From an uncultured Bacillaceae bacterium (GTDB lineage: Bacteria > Bacillota > Bacilli > Bacillales > Alkalibacillaceae): DNA of 29,404 nt. Where the stretch lies: assembly GCA_937983065.1 (NCBI GenBank), contig CALKAL010000147.1, forward strand, positions 1-29,404, given 5' to 3'. Positions 1 through 7,895 of this stretch are shown here, one piece after another. The notes below the pieces were generated by a model that was not told the origin of the DNA, did no database searches, and worked only from the letters and a program-made list of their open reading frames with translations. Position 1 is the stretch's first letter. The number at the start of each line of letters is the position of its first letter. Made by a program: the position numbers and the translations under genes.

Positions 1-95
1 ACCGTCGCACCCTCTAGTCCGACCGTCGTGGCTCTCAGTCCGACCGTCGCGCCCTTCACTCCGACCGTCGCACCCTCTAGTCCGACCGTCGCACT
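1..95. repeat. 21-bp tandem repeat array, cut by the window's left edge
   Basis: The 7-mer accgtcg starts at 1, 22, 43, 64 and 85, an exact 21-base period over at least five copies. Copies 1-21 and 64-84 are identical; 22-42 and 43-63 differ at several bases; the last copy decays after about base 94 into AT-rich sequence. From the second copy on, each core is a small hyphenated palindrome, CGAC-C-GTCG. The array is clearly more GC-rich than its surroundings. Because 21 is a multiple of three it also reads as a 7-residue peptide repeat, but there is no ribosome binding site or gene context, so I treat it as non-coding. A related array in the opposite orientation lies at 7772-7862. Confidence 0.9.
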
Positions 96-215
96 TTCAA
101 ACAAATCATTAACCTCAAATTCCGCAATATTTTTTATCATAAGACCATGGAAATCTTCCAATTTGCATAATAATCATGGTAGAATAGCTATACTGAATAT
201 GAATGGAGGATTTCC

Positions 216-983
216 ATGCGACATGTAATCATTACAGCTGGTACGAAAGGTCTCGGTCGGCAGATGACTGAATACTTTTTGAATAATAATTATACGGTAA
301 CTGCTACGTATCATACGGACCGAGAAAAAGCCGAGGAATTGATGGAAAACTTTAAGCATATTAGTGATCGCTTACATGTTGAACAGCTTGATGTGTTAGA
401 TAAAGAAAATATTAATGACGTTATTATGAAGGCGTTTAACCGATTTGGACGTATCGATTGTTTAGTCAACAACGCTGGACCTTACATATTTGAAAGAAAG
501 AAGTTAGTTGATTATACCGAGGAAGAATGGAATTTAATGATTCGTGGAAATCTTGATGCTTCTTTTTATTTAGTGAAAAAATGTATTCTGATTATGCGAA
601 AGCAGCAGTTTGGGCGAATTGTATTTCTAGGCTTTCAAAATGCGAATCAGGCGAGTGGCTGGATTCATCGGTCAGCGTTTGCTGCTGCGAAGGTTGGATT
701 GCATTCGCTAATGAAAACGATTGCTATAGAAGAGGCAGAAAATAAAATCACCGCGAACATGGTAGCACCTGGAGATATAACAGGCTCGATGAAGGAAGGG
801 ACGATTCAGGAAAGTCGCAACACTTCCCAACATAATAGTATGACACCAATAGGTCGAGTGGGAACAGGTGAAGACATTGCAAGAACTGTTTATTTTTTAT
901 GTCATGATGATTCCGATATGATTACAGGATCCTTTATTGAAGTGAGCGGTGGTTTAGATGTGATACACCGTTATTTACCATGA
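216..983 (+). CDS. ytkK: SDR-family oxidoreductase (YtkK-like), active-site Tyr and Ser absent
   Basis: A 255-residue short-chain dehydrogenase/reductase, of normal length for the family. The start ATG follows GGAGG at 205-209. The Rossmann nucleotide-binding motif TAGTKGLG is at residues 7-14, the NNAG motif at 85-88, the structural Asn at about 112, and the AAAK catalytic Lys is K159. The residue that should be the catalytic Tyr (YxxxK) is F155, encoded TTT at 678-680. The catalytic Ser expected about 13 residues earlier is also missing (the stretch reads LGFQNANQ). In B. subtilis an FabG-like ytkK is a neighbour of ytkL, and ytkL lies 3.2 kb downstream here, which supports the symbol. The reduction chemistry of FabG-type enzymes needs Tyr and Ser, so this protein may be catalytically altered or act as a binding protein. 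The substrate is unknown. Confidence 0.85.
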   Translation: MRHVIITAGTKGLGRQMTEYFLNNNYTVTATYHTDREKAEELMENFKHISDRLHVEQLDVLDKENINDVIMKAFNRFGRIDCLVNNAGPYIFERKKLVDYTEEEWNLMIRGNLDASFYLVKKCILIMRKQQFGRIVFLGFQNANQASGWIHRSAFAAAKVGLHSLMKTIAIEEAENKITANMVAPGDITGSMKEGTIQESRNTSQHNSMTPIGRVGTGEDIARTVYFLCHDDSDMITGSFIEVSGGLDVIHRYLP

Positions 984-1054
984 GAAAACGAGTGTTAGGT
1001 TATTACTTCATATGCAATTTTAAAATCTTTTCATTTTTTTAGGAGGAATCGTGA

Positions 1055-2167
1055 ATGAAAATTGGTGTGCCTAAGGAAATTTTAAACAATGAAAACCGAG
1101 TAGCACTGACTCCTGCGGGGGTTGACGCACTGATCAATGCAGGGCACGACGTTTTTGTTGAATCAAATGCGGGCTTAGGTTCTGGTTTTACGGATGACGA
1201 GTATCAAGAAGCTGGAGCGACCGTTGTATCTTCGGCAAAGGAAGCATGGAGTCAAGAGATGGTTTTGAAAGTTAAAGAACCATTACAAGAGGAATATGGT
1301 TATTTTTATGAAGGGCAAATTTTATTCACGTATTTACATTTAGCTAATGAGCCAGAATTAACGAAACAATTAGTTGAGAAAAAAGTTGTCGCCATCGCTT
1401 ATGAGACCGTTCAATTAGATAACCGATCACTACCACTATTAACGCCAATGAGTGAAGTGGCGGGAAGAATGGCTGCGCAAATTGGTGCCCAATACCTTGA
1501 GAAAACGAAAGGCGGAAAAGGGATTCTTTTAAGTGGAATTCCTGGGGTTGAGCGAGGGAAAGTGACTGTTATTGGTGGGGGAGTTGTTGGAACAAATGCT
1601 GCCAAAGTTGCAGTCGGACTCGGTGCTAACGTGACGATTATCGACTTAAGTCCAGAGAGGTTAAGAGAATTAGATGATATTTTCGGAAATCAAATTAATA
1701 CAGTGATGTCAAATCCAATGAATATTGAACAAGCAGTAAAAGATTCTGATTTAGTCATTGGTGCAGTCTTGATTCCAGGGGCTAGGGCGCCAAAGCTTGT
1801 TACTGAAGAAATGGTTCAACAAATGCAGCCAGGATCCGTTGTCGTTGATGTCGCTGTTGATCAAGGTGGAATTTTCGAAACCGTTGATGGCACGACAACT
1901 CATGATAATCCGACTTATGAAAAATACGGTGTGCTTCATTATGCTGTTCCAAACATTCCAGGCGCAGTACCGAGGACGGCTACGATCGGCTTAACGAATG
2001 TAACTGTTCCTTATGCGCTACAAATTGCGAATAAAGGCTATCGTCAAGCAGCCCTTGATAATCCACACTTGTTAAAAGGGTTCAATACATTAGGCGGTCA
2101 TGTCGTATATAAAGCGGTTGCTGACAGTGTAGGTTTAGAATATAAAAATATTCAAGAACTTCTATAA
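1055..2167 (+). CDS. ald: Alanine dehydrogenase
   Basis: The enzyme (370 aa) oxidises L-alanine to pyruvate and ammonia with NAD+ in the cytoplasm. In Bacillus it is needed for alanine use and for efficient sporulation. The N-terminal alanine-dehydrogenase/PNT domain carries R15, K74 (VKEP) and H95 (YLHLA), which match the substrate-binding and catalytic residues of the family. The NAD-binding loop GGGVVGTNAA is at 174-183 and the acidic D269 (DVAVDQGG) is in place. The start ATG is set by AGGAGG at 1041-1046. The gene lies 71 bases after the SDR gene, with no obvious terminator between them, so readthrough is possible. A strong hairpin follows the stop. All family landmarks are present. Confidence 0.97.
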   Translation: MKIGVPKEILNNENRVALTPAGVDALINAGHDVFVESNAGLGSGFTDDEYQEAGATVVSSAKEAWSQEMVLKVKEPLQEEYGYFYEGQILFTYLHLANEPELTKQLVEKKVVAIAYETVQLDNRSLPLLTPMSEVAGRMAAQIGAQYLEKTKGGKGILLSGIPGVERGKVTVIGGGVVGTNAAKVAVGLGANVTIIDLSPERLRELDDIFGNQINTVMSNPMNIEQAVKDSDLVIGAVLIPGARAPKLVTEEMVQQMQPGSVVVDVAVDQGGIFETVDGTTTHDNPTYEKYGVLHYAVPNIPGAVPRTATIGLTNVTVPYALQIANKGYRQAALDNPHLLKGFNTLGGHVVYKAVADSVGLEYKNIQELL

Positions 2168-2175
2168 AAGATGAA

Positions 2176-2219
2176 AACCGAAGAATGAGATGGCTCATTC
2201 TTCGGTTAACTTTTTATCA
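2176..2219. terminator. Bidirectional terminator shared by ald and the sirtuin gene
   Basis: A perfect 14-bp stem (2176-2189 pairing with 2194-2207) closes a 4-base loop. It is followed on the + strand by aactttttatc and on the - strand by a T-rich run. The right arm lies inside the last codons of the convergent sirtuin gene, whose stop TGA is at 2195-2197, so the hairpin is partly coding. Confidence 0.85.
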
Positions 2220-2914
2220 ATTTGATCTAAATAATCCCCGATTCGTTGATCATTAATGATAAGATCCGCAAATTGATCAAGGGGTGTTTCATCTTGATTG
2301 ACGATGACTAGCTTCGCGCCATTTTGTTTAGCAATGAGCGGAAATTGATTGGCGGGGGAGACGGTTAAAGAAGATCCTAGCACAATCATAAGTTCAGCCC
2401 GCTCAGATTCGTAAACAGCGTTACTAATTGCATCCTCAGGTAACATTTCACCGAATAAAACAACGGACGGTCTAAGTACTCCACCACATTCACACGTATA
2501 GTCGCCCTTTAAATAGACATCATTGTCATATTCTCGTTTACACGTTTCACAATGGAGTTTTTGTAAAGTACCGTGCAGCTCTGAAACGTTTTCGCTCCCA
2601 GCTAATTGATGAAAACCGTCGACATTTTGTGTCACAATGGATTGAAGTAATCCTTTCTTTTCCCAATCAGCTAAAATAAAATGCCCGTGATGGGGAGCGA
2701 ATTCTTTTATTTTGACAACTCTTTCGCGGTAAAACTGAAAAAATTGTTCTACATTATTGTTTAATGCATCCGTACTTGCAATATCACTCGGATTTATATT
2801 GTTCCACAACCCTTTATTTGCCGAACGGAAATCAGGAAGACCGCTTTCTGTTGACATGCCAGCCCCAGAAAATATGACCGTATAATTTGATTCTTTTAAC
2901 CATTGATCAAGCAT
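2195..2914 (-). CDS. srtN: Sirtuin, NAD-dependent protein deacylase
   Basis: A 239-aa SIR2-family protein, a compact length typical of bacterial CobB/SrtN. Visible motifs are GAGMSTESGLPDFR at 17-30 (NAD binding), TQNVDGFH at 95-102, catalytic H114 (LHG), and GSSLTVSPA at 180-188. A complete zinc site is formed by C122, C125, C141 and C143. The family removes acyl groups from lysines using NAD+, giving nicotinamide and O-acetyl-ADP-ribose; in B. subtilis SrtN, with AcuC, deacetylates acetyl-CoA synthetase. The start ATG is preceded by AAAGGATG, which overlaps the stop of the upstream peptidase gene 12 bases away, so the two are almost certainly one operon. The symbol follows the B. subtilis sirtuin; CobB is an equally valid name. 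Confidence 0.93.
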   Translation of the reverse strand: MLDQWLKESNYTVIFSGAGMSTESGLPDFRSANKGLWNNINPSDIASTDALNNNVEQFFQFYRERVVKIKEFAPHHGHFILADWEKKGLLQSIVTQNVDGFHQLAGSENVSELHGTLQKLHCETCKREYDNDVYLKGDYTCECGGVLRPSVVLFGEMLPEDAISNAVYESERAELMIVLGSSLTVSPANQFPLIAKQNGAKLVIVNQDETPLDQFADLIINDQRIGDYLDQIDKKLTEE

Positions 2915-2926
2915 TTAAATCATCCT

Positions 2927-4018
2927 TTATAAAACAATTAAATCCTTTGAAAATGCCGTTAAAGTTACAGGCCCCTCTTTCGTAATAAATAGATCATCTT
3001 CTATTCTAACGCCTCCGATAGTTGGGACGTATATTCCTGGTTCGATTGTATAACACATCCCAGCTTGAAGAAGGTCTTCATTATTCGATGATAATGACGG
3101 AAATTCGTGTACGTCAATCCCTAAGCCGTGGCCGATACGATGGGGAAAAAATTTGCCATACCCAGCTTCGTCAATAACTTGGCGAGCAGCTTCATCAATT
3201 TTACCTAAAGGGGTTCCGATTTGACTTGCTTCAATGGCGGCAAGCTGTGCATTTAAAACGATATCGTAAATCTCTTTTTGTTTTTCTGAAGCTTCCCCTA
3301 CGATAACAGTACGAGTTATATCGGAACAATAACCTTTATGAACGACGCCAAGATCCATTAAAACGAAATCTCCATGATTGATTTTCGTATTATCTGGATT
3401 GCCGTGGGGTAATGCTGATTTTACTCCAGTTAAAACGGTTGTTGGAAAGGACATATCTTGAATCCCTTCTTTTTTCAAGGCATATTCAATTTCAGCTACT
3501 ATTTCAAGCTCTGTTTTTCCTACTGCGATATGTTTAAGTGCTGTCTCAACAGCAAAATCAGCATATTCACAAGCTTCCTTCAACCATTTATATTCATTCT
3601 CATCTTTGATTAATCGAATTTCGTTTAAGAGTGCTTGCCCGTCAACGATGTTTAAATCATTGGCATAGTTTTTTAACGTTTCATACCGTGTGACGTTCAT
3701 ATTATCTTTTTCAATCGCCATGGAGTGAATCTCTTTTTTATCTTTTAAATAGTGGCCGATTTTCTCCCACGGATTTTCATGGTCAAAATACGAAATGATG
3801 TCACTCGACCAACCAGAATTTTTCGCATCCTCTAACTCTAATTCAGGAACGATTAAAAATTGATTGCCAAACTTGTCTAAATAAACGGCAATTAATCGTT
3901 CGTGGGCATTTGCATAAAGGCCCGAATAGTAAAATACATTTTCCTTCGACGTCATGAACACACTGTCAATATCGTCTTTTTTCAATGCTTTGAGTAATTT
4001 TTCAATTCGTTGTTCCAC
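2927..4018 (-). CDS. pepQ: M24-family metallopeptidase (Xaa-Pro dipeptidase/aminopeptidase type)
   Basis: A cytoplasmic creatinase-fold peptidase that cleaves next to proline. I start it at the GTG at 4016-4018, because AAGGTGG (4027-4033 on the - strand) sits 8 bases upstream of it and the ATG at 4034-4036 has no ribosome binding site. This gives 363 aa, a usual length for this family. Numbered from the GTG, the N-terminal creatinase-N domain is about 1-135 and the M24 domain about 140-363. The five metal ligands are D222, D233, H297, E326 and E340, with H205 (HG) as the conserved active-site His. The sirtuin gene follows 12 bases downstream. PepQ-like is the best guess; YqhT-type aminopeptidases are close relatives, so the exact substrate preference is uncertain. 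Confidence 0.9.
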   Translation of the reverse strand: MEQRIEKLLKALKKDDIDSVFMTSKENVFYYSGLYANAHERLIAVYLDKFGNQFLIVPELELEDAKNSGWSSDIISYFDHENPWEKIGHYLKDKKEIHSMAIEKDNMNVTRYETLKNYANDLNIVDGQALLNEIRLIKDENEYKWLKEACEYADFAVETALKHIAVGKTELEIVAEIEYALKKEGIQDMSFPTTVLTGVKSALPHGNPDNTKINHGDFVLMDLGVVHKGYCSDITRTVIVGEASEKQKEIYDIVLNAQLAAIEASQIGTPLGKIDEAARQVIDEAGYGKFFPHRIGHGLGIDVHEFPSLSSNNEDLLQAGMCYTIEPGIYVPTIGGVRIEDDLFITKEGPVTLTAFSKDLIVL

Positions 4019-4052
4019 TTTAAATACCACCTTCATTTATTCAATTAACTTA

Positions 4053-4081
4053 ATCATATCGAATCAAAGGTAATAATTGAA
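4053..4081 (-). promoter_or_regulatory. Candidate sigma-A promoter for pepQ-srtN
   Basis: On the minus strand, TTCAAT (-35, 4076-4081) and TATGAT (-10, 4053-4058) are separated by 17 bases, about 35 bases upstream of the GTG start. The -10 is good and the -35 is weak. Confidence 0.5.
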
Positions 4082-4091
4082 CTGTTATTCA

Positions 4092-4120
4092 TTAAATTAT
4101 TTTTCCAGTCGTTATATAAT
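4092..4120 (+). promoter_or_regulatory. Candidate sigma-A promoter for ytkL
   Basis: A perfect TATAAT lies at 4115-4120 with a weak -35-like TTAAAT at 4092-4097 (17-base spacer), about 70 bases before the ytkL start. It is divergent from the pepQ promoter. Confidence 0.4.
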
Positions 4121-4190
4121 AGAGACAAGGGAAATAATCATGCCATGTCGAAAAGATTTTAGTGAGCAAATTTTTAGGAGGTAATAAATA

Positions 4191-4871
4191 ATGCAAATTT
4201 CTTATCATGGACATTCTGTAGTACGAATCGAAAATGAGGGGAAGACGATTTTAATCGACCCGTTTATAACTGGTAATGGACTTTCGGATTTAAATGCTGA
4301 TGAGGTTAAAGTAGATGTTATTTTACTAACCCACGGCCATAATGATCATGTTGGAGATACGGTAGAACTTGCCAAAAGAAACGATGCATTAGTCGTCGCT
4401 CCAAATGAACTAGCAAATTATTTAGGTAGGAAAGGTGTTAACGTTCACAATATGCATATCGGCGGGAGCTATCCATTTGATTTTGGAAAGGTGAAATATA
4501 CGCAAGCATTCCACGGATCGAGCTTTGAAGAAGAGGATGGCACGATTGTTTATACAGGAATGCCAGGTGGGATAATTTTAACGATTGGTGATAAGACGAT
4601 TTATCATATGGGTGATACGGCATTATTTACGGATATGAAAATGTACGGTGATTTGCACGATATTGATTTAGCGTTTATTCCAATCGGTGATAATTTTACA
4701 ATGGGACCAGAAGATGCGAAATTAGCGGCGGAATGGATTCGCGCGAAAAAAGTTGTCCCAATCCATTACAATACGTTCCCAGTGATTGAGCAAGATCCGT
4801 ATAAATATGTTGAGTCGCTACCAAAAGGGGTCGGGCTAGTCATGAATCCAGGTGACTCATTCCAGCTATAG
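4191..4871 (+). CDS. ytkL: Metal-dependent hydrolase, UPF0173 / metallo-beta-lactamase fold (YtkL)
   Basis: A 226-aa protein of the UPF0173 metal-dependent hydrolase family. The metallo-beta-lactamase signature THGHNDH gives H48, H50, D52 and H53; further metal ligands are H108, D142 (MGDTA) and H192 (IHYNT). N-terminal residues 1-25 form the usual paired beta strands. The family is conserved in Bacillus, but its physiological substrate is not established, so I give no specific reaction. The start ATG follows AGGAGGT at 4176-4182. The gene has its own promoter-like -10 and is closed by a hairpin at 4881-4908, so it is probably monocistronic. Confidence 0.93.
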   Translation: MQISYHGHSVVRIENEGKTILIDPFITGNGLSDLNADEVKVDVILLTHGHNDHVGDTVELAKRNDALVVAPNELANYLGRKGVNVHNMHIGGSYPFDFGKVKYTQAFHGSSFEEEDGTIVYTGMPGGIILTIGDKTIYHMGDTALFTDMKMYGDLHDIDLAFIPIGDNFTMGPEDAKLAAEWIRAKKVVPIHYNTFPVIEQDPYKYVESLPKGVGLVMNPGDSFQL

Positions 4872-4880
4872 GAACTAAGG

Positions 4881-4918
4881 AAGTGTCTATCTCAAGGGAT
4901 GGGCACTTTACTCTTTTA
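4881..4918 (+). terminator. Rho-independent terminator of ytkL
   Basis: An 11-bp stem with two G-U pairs (4881-4891 with 4898-4908) closes a 6-base loop and is followed by the T-rich tactctttta. Confidence 0.7.
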
Positions 4919-5011
4919 TAAAGTGCTCACTACTATGACTTAAATTTAGAGTATAATAAATGTAAACATAGATGGGATTGAATTCTCATAAAAAAGTTAG
5001 GTGATTTCGGG

Positions 5012-6313
5012 ATGACGAAGCACGAACAAATTTTAAAACATATAGAAGATTTACGTGTCGGGACTAAAATTTCCGTTCGGTCGATTGCTAAAGGTTTGAA
5101 TGTCTCTGAAGGAACGGCTTACCGCGCGATTAAAGAAGCAGAAAATCTCGGTTTTGTCAGTACGATTGAGCGCGTAGGAACGATTCGAATTGAACAGAAG
5201 AAAAAAGATAATATTGAAAAACTTACTTTTGCTGAAGTTGTAAATATCGTCGATGGACAAGTACTTGGCGGAAAAAACGGATTACATAAAATGTTGAATA
5301 AATTCGTAATTGGTGCGATGCAGCTTGATGCGATGATGCGTTACACCGAGCGCGGTTCTCTATTAATCGTCGGAAACCGTGTGAAAGCGCAAGAGCTCGC
5401 TTTAAAAGCAGGTGCGGCTATTTTAATTACAGGTGGCTTTGATACGACGGATTATGTGAAAGAGTTAGCCGACGAATTTGATTTGCCAGTTATTTCATGT
5501 TCCTATGATACGTTTACAGTGGCGGCGATGATTAACCGGGCGATTTATGATCAATTAATTAAAAAAGAAATTATTAACGTCGATGATATGTATACACCGA
5601 AAAAAGAATCGTATGTTTTAAATGAAGCAATGACCATTCAAAGCTGGTACGATTTAAATGATCAAACAAATCATAGTCGATTTCCTGTATTGAACGACGA
5701 GGAAAAAGTCGTTGGCATCGTTTCATCGAAGGATATTATCGGCAAAGATCGTCAACTGAAAATTGGTAAAGTGATGACGAAGCAGCCGATTACCGTTAAA
5801 AAAACGACGACTTTAGCTAGTGCGGCCCATACGATGGTATGGCATGGGATTGAGCTTTTGCCTGTTGTAAATGATCAAAAGGTATTTGAAGGGGTTATTA
5901 CGCGACAGGATGTCATTAAAGGTTTGCAAAACAACCAAAGACAACCACAAATTGGGGAAACATTGGACGATGTCGTGCGTAGGGAGCTTCAATTTGACCG
6001 AGAGAATGAAATATTTTCTGCGGAAGTGACACCGCAAATGACGAGCCAATTAGGATCCTTATCTTACGGAGTTTTTGCAACGATCGTCTCTGAAGTTTGC
6101 CATCAAATGTTCGTCCATAGGAAAACAGGGGATATGGTTATTGAGAATTTAACTATTTTTTTCATGAAACCCGTTCAACTTGGGAGTACGATTGAAATTA
6201 TCCCGCAAGTACTAGAATTAGGTCGAAAATTTGCTAAAATAGATATACAAGTTATATCGGATGATGACGTTGCTGGAAAAGCGATGGTCATGACTCAATT
6301 TATCCCGAATTGA
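5012..6313 (+). CDS. ytoI: HTH-DRTGG-CBS-CBS-hotdog regulatory protein (YtoI)
   Basis: A 433-aa multidomain protein with the architecture of YtoI. An N-terminal winged helix-turn-helix is at about 5-65 (VRSIAKGLNVSEGTAYRAI). A DRTGG domain is at about 70-185, with GNR at 121-123 and TGG at 140-142. Two CBS repeats are at about 195-305 and a hotdog/thioesterase-like domain at about 320-433. CBS pairs usually bind adenine nucleotides, and DRTGG domains occur next to CBS in nucleotide-sensing proteins, so a ligand-responsive DNA-binding or acyl-binding role is a reasonable inference. The ligand is unknown. AGGTGA at 4999-5004 sets the start. A perfect TATAAT at 4952-4957, without a good -35, may be its promoter. 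A hairpin follows the stop. Confidence 0.9.
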   Translation: MTKHEQILKHIEDLRVGTKISVRSIAKGLNVSEGTAYRAIKEAENLGFVSTIERVGTIRIEQKKKDNIEKLTFAEVVNIVDGQVLGGKNGLHKMLNKFVIGAMQLDAMMRYTERGSLLIVGNRVKAQELALKAGAAILITGGFDTTDYVKELADEFDLPVISCSYDTFTVAAMINRAIYDQLIKKEIINVDDMYTPKKESYVLNEAMTIQSWYDLNDQTNHSRFPVLNDEEKVVGIVSSKDIIGKDRQLKIGKVMTKQPITVKKTTTLASAAHTMVWHGIELLPVVNDQKVFEGVITRQDVIKGLQNNQRQPQIGETLDDVVRRELQFDRENEIFSAEVTPQMTSQLGSLSYGVFATIVSEVCHQMFVHRKTGDMVIENLTIFFMKPVQLGSTIEIIPQVLELGRKFAKIDIQVISDDDVAGKAMVMTQFIPN

Positions 6314-6359
6314 TGGATAAAAATCGAACGGGCGCGTAACATCCCGATAAAATTCACTA

Positions 6360-6400
6360 GCAATCAGCGAGGGGAGGACCCTACTGATTGCAGCTTTATT
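6360..6400 (+). terminator. Terminator of ytoI
   Basis: Outer 8-bp stem gcaatcag/ctgattgc (6360-6367 with 6384-6391) and inner aggg/ccct (6370-6373 with 6379-6382), followed by agctttattt. It sits between the convergent ytoI and ytpI genes. Confidence 0.7.
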
Positions 6401-6403
6401 TAA

Positions 6404-6694
6404 TTAATCGGCAGTTTTTAAAATTTCATTACGGTAATGCTTCCATAGCCTGAAGCCGTAAACGATTTGCATGATTCCTAAAACGATAAATATAATGCAA
6501 ATGAATAGCGCGAGTCGTGTTTGATAGAAAATATATTGATTCATACCGAATGCAGTTATAAAAACACCTAGAGCCATCCGTGCTTTTGCGTTCGTATAAT
6601 GCATGTATAGCGGATCTTTTTTAGTTAATATACGAACTTTAAAGTAGAAATAAAATATGAACGAAAAAATGATAATCGTTATTAAAATTGGCAC
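6404..6694 (-). CDS. ytpI: YtpI-family small membrane protein
   Basis: A hydrophobic 96-aa protein. I start it at the GTG at 6692-6694, because AAAGGAGAG (6701-6709 on the - strand) stands 6 bases upstream; the in-frame ATG at 6716-6718 would place this ribosome binding site inside the coding region. Three membrane segments can be seen (residues about 2-20, 36-54 and 58-78), with a charged C-terminus. It lies between ytoI and nrnA, exactly the position of ytpI in B. subtilis. Function is not known. It is transcribed divergently from nrnA. Confidence 0.8.
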   Translation of the reverse strand: MPILITIIIFSFIFYFYFKVRILTKKDPLYMHYTNAKARMALGVFITAFGMNQYIFYQTRLALFICIIFIVLGIMQIVYGFRLWKHYRNEILKTAD

Positions 6695-6785
6695 AAAAAT
6701 CTCTCCTTTATAAAACATACATGTCTATTGTAACGACTCATTATAAAAATATCTAGCATAGTATGACAGAAAGGTTGAAGTTTAT

Positions 6786-7745
6786 ATGAAAAAGAAAATT
6801 ATTGAACTCATTAAAGCGTACGATAAAATTATACTTCATAGACATGAGCGTCCTGACCCAGATGCTTACGGCTCACAAGTAGGCCTTGGGGAAATTATAA
6901 AAACGACTTATCCTCATAAGACCGTTTTATTAGCTGGGAAAGAAGATCCCGAGCTAAACTATTTATCTCGTCTCGATGATATAAAAGACGATGATTTTAA
7001 AGGGGCTTTAATTATCGTTTGTGATACGGCGAATGTCGAAAGAATTTGTGATCAACGTTATAACTTAGGGGAAAAGATTATTAAAATAGATCATCACCCG
7101 AATCGAGACCCTTATGGTGATTTAATGTGGGTCGATACAGAAGCTTCATCGACGAGTGAAATGATATATGAGCTGTATAAAGAGGGAAAAAATGAAGGAT
7201 TTCGTTTAAATGACCGAAGCGCTCGATTATTATACGCTGGAATAATTGGCGATACGGGGAGGTTTTTATTCCCGAGCACGACGGAAAGAACGTTTGCTGC
7301 AGCGAAGGAGTTAGTAACATACGATTTTGACCGGTCGGAATTGTATGCTAATATGTATGATATTTCGCTTAAAATAGCAAAGTTTAGAGGTCAGCTTATG
7401 AAGGAGCTTGCACCTACAGAGCATGGCGTAGCTTATTTTAAAATTAATCAAGCATTACTTGATGAATACGATTTAACGGAAAGTGATACCCAATCCCTCG
7501 TTAGTATTCCTGGTAATATTAAAGGAATTATTGCTTGGGTCTTTTTTGTGGAAGATGGAGACGTCATTCGAGTAAGAATACGTTCAAAGGGACCTACCAT
7601 AAATGACGTAGCTAGCCGTTATAACGGTGGTGGACATCCCCTCGCTTCAGGAGCACGTATTTATTCATGGGATGAAGCGGACAAAGTGATCCAAGATTTA
7701 AATGAAGTTTGTAAGCAATATCGATTAGAAAATGAAAATCGTTAG
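6786..7745 (+). CDS. nrnA: NrnA: oligoribonuclease / pAp phosphatase, DHH-DHHA1 family
   Basis: A 319-aa bifunctional enzyme (formerly YtqI) that degrades nanoRNA (2-5 nt) and dephosphorylates 3'-phosphoadenosine 5'-phosphate, linking RNA turnover to sulfur metabolism. The N-terminal DHH domain carries H20, D24 and D26 (HRHERPDPDAYGS), D80 (VCDTAN), DHH at 102-104 and D156 (GIIGDTGRF). The C-terminal DHHA1 domain carries the RNA-binding GGGH loop at 281-284. All Mn-binding residues are intact. The start is supported by AAAGG about 10 bases upstream, a moderate site. The gene is followed directly by the second 21-bp repeat array rather than by a clear terminator. Confidence 0.95.
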   Translation: MKKKIIELIKAYDKIILHRHERPDPDAYGSQVGLGEIIKTTYPHKTVLLAGKEDPELNYLSRLDDIKDDDFKGALIIVCDTANVERICDQRYNLGEKIIKIDHHPNRDPYGDLMWVDTEASSTSEMIYELYKEGKNEGFRLNDRSARLLYAGIIGDTGRFLFPSTTERTFAAAKELVTYDFDRSELYANMYDISLKIAKFRGQLMKELAPTEHGVAYFKINQALLDEYDLTESDTQSLVSIPGNIKGIIAWVFFVEDGDVIRVRIRSKGPTINDVASRYNGGGHPLASGARIYSWDEADKVIQDLNEVCKQYRLENENR

Positions 7746-7771
7746 TTGATCGACTAGAAAGTAGTTTGACA

Positions 7772-7862
7772 GTCGGACTAGGTAAGCACGACGGTCGGAG
7801 CAGGAATCACGAAGGCCGGAGCAGAGTCCATGATGGTTGGAGTAATTTCCAAAACAGCCAGA
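7772..7862. repeat. Second 21-bp repeat array, decayed and inverted relative to array 1
   Basis: The 6-mers gtcgga, gtcgga, gccgga, gttgga and gccaga start at 7772, 7794, 7815, 7836 and 7857, with spacings of 22, 21, 21 and 21. The first copy (gtcggactagg...acgacg) matches the reverse complement of the array-1 unit at the gtcggactag and cgacg ends, so the two arrays belong to one repeat family in opposite orientation. The CGAC-N-GTCG palindrome is intact only between the first two copies, and similarity fades to the right. The array occupies the gap after nrnA. Confidence 0.8.
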
Positions 7863-7895
7863 AAAACGCATGACATCCTAATGCAAATCTTGCAA

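Noticed and set aside
28..228. Frame through array 1 with a 7-residue repeat (SPTVAPS-like)
   Set aside because: It follows simply from a 21-base period, has no ribosome binding site, and runs into the start of the SDR gene.
984..1054. Riboswitch or leader upstream of ald
   Set aside because: Only about 70 bases and no strong hairpin was seen.
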